Source: Rhizobium sp. Q54 (GTDB lineage Bacteria; Bacteroidota; Bacteroidia; Flavobacteriales; Flavobacteriaceae). Taken from it: 15,221 nucleotides of DNA. Location: the NCBI GenBank assembly GCA_943324395.2, contig CALPLL020000018.1:1-15221 (forward strand). Reading direction: 5' to 3'. A program made the position numbers and the translations under genes. Under the pieces are notes generated by a model. The model did no database searches. It saw only the letters and a list, made by a program, of their open reading frames with translations, and was not told where the DNA came from. Of this stretch, positions 14,667 through 15,221 are shown piece by piece (the stretch's first letter is position 1; each line of letters begins with the position of its first letter).

Positions 14667-15221
14667 ATGGATAAAAAAAAGGAAAATAATGCAATTATTG
14701 AATTTAAAAATGTACACAAATCATTTGATGAGAATAAAGTACTTAGAGGTTTAAATTTAACTGTTTTTAAAGGGGAGAATTTAGTTATTTTGGGCAAATC
14801 TGGTTCTGGAAAATCAGTAACTATTAAATGTATTGTTGGTTTAACTAAAGTCGATAGTGGTGAAATCTTAGTATTTGGAACGGATATTACTCAACTTCAT
14901 TATGCCGAATTAAATAAAGTGAGAATGAAAATAGGCTTTTTATTCCAAAACGGTGCTTTATACGACTCAATGACTATTAGACAAAATTTAGAATTTACCT
15001 TGAAACACCACGATAAGGAATTATCTGAAAAAGAAATAGAAACTGCAATTAATGAAGCATTATTGGATGTTGGGTTGCTGGACGTTATTCATAAAATGCC
15101 CTCAGAATTATCTGGAGGAATGAAAAAAAGGATTGGTTTAGCAAGAGCATTAATTATTAAGCCTGAAATTATTTTATATGATGAACCCACGTCTGGCTTG
15201 GATACTATAACTTCCAGGGAA
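14667..15221 (+). CDS. mlaF: MlaF-type ABC transporter ATP-binding protein, 5' part (cut by window end)
   Basis: This is the ATPase subunit that powers the MlaE permease directly upstream. The visible 185 residues run in one open frame to the window end. They contain the Walker A motif GKSGSGKS (43-50), Q-loop Gln94 (FLFQNGALYDSMT), the signature LSGGM (148-152) and Walker B with the catalytic Glu (IILYDEP, Glu173), followed by the D-loop Ser-Gly-Leu-Asp. The pairing of LFQ-x-G-ALYDS with LSGGMKKRIGLARA is typical of MlaF/MkL-type ATPases. The start is the ATG at 14667, three bases after the MlaE stop. The first codons include a run of eight A (14673-14680). The C-terminal H-loop and the regulatory tail lie beyond the window. 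Confidence 0.93.
   Translation, partial: MDKKKENNAIIEFKNVHKSFDENKVLRGLNLTVFKGENLVILGKSGSGKSVTIKCIVGLTKVDSGEILVFGTDITQLHYAELNKVRMKIGFLFQNGALYDSMTIRQNLEFTLKHHDKELSEKEIETAINEALLDVGLLDVIHKMPSELSGGMKKRIGLARALIIKPEIILYDEPTSGLDTITSRE

Overview
The window reads as chromosome from a member of the Bacteroidota, most likely a flavobacterium. The DNA is very AT-rich. Start codons lack strong Shine-Dalgarno sequences. The protein types are characteristic of the group: a short AraC-type regulator ending in PxxFK, a PAS hybrid kinase ending in an HPt domain, GH130 paired with a two-domain GT4 glycosyltransferase, and YcbB-type L,D-transpeptidase made as a lipoprotein. All twelve genes are on the + strand. 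I see no tRNA, rRNA, CRISPR array, IS element or phage gene. No gene-free stretch is longer than about 135 bases, so nothing large is left unexplained.

Layout. (1) 2-2847, signalling: the 3' part of an AraC-family regulator cut by the window edge, a hybrid histidine kinase (PAS, HisKA, HATPase, REC, HPt) and a GTG-started single-domain response regulator, packed with 3-5 bp gaps. (2) 2964-6532, membrane transport: a P2-type cation ATPase overlapping by one base (TAATG) with an AI-2E/PerM-family membrane protein. (3) 6656-7785, stress and envelope: a small heat-shock protein (Hsp20) followed by a clear intrinsic terminator, then an unrecognised lipoprotein. (4) 7790-11183, glycan metabolism: a GH130 glycosidase/phosphorylase overlapping by 11 bases with a GT4 glycosyltransferase that carries an extra C-terminal alpha-helical domain. 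(5) 11318-12961, a lipoprotein L,D-transpeptidase. (6) 13055-15221, a tandem universal stress protein, then the MlaE-type permease and the 5' part of the MlaF-type ATPase of an outer-membrane lipid-asymmetry ABC transporter.

How it may work together (inference): the set looks like a stress-survival island. It combines a multistep phosphorelay, ion homeostasis, a chaperone, a universal stress protein, peptidoglycan 3-3 cross-linking, outer-membrane lipid maintenance and turnover of a mannose-type glycoside or oligosaccharide. The mix of a P2-type ATPase, an alpha-crystallin chaperone, a USP and an upstream sensor kinase resembles the content of hypoxia or dormancy regulons such as mycobacterial DosR. 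The sequence alone does not show the signal. The least explained parts are the GH130/GT pair with its C-terminal helical domain, the lipoprotein before it, and several small palindromes in the gaps.

Two apparent long reading frames start too early. The lipoprotein should start at 7174, not inside the terminator at 7120. The MlaE permease should start at 13905, not inside the USP gene at 13848.
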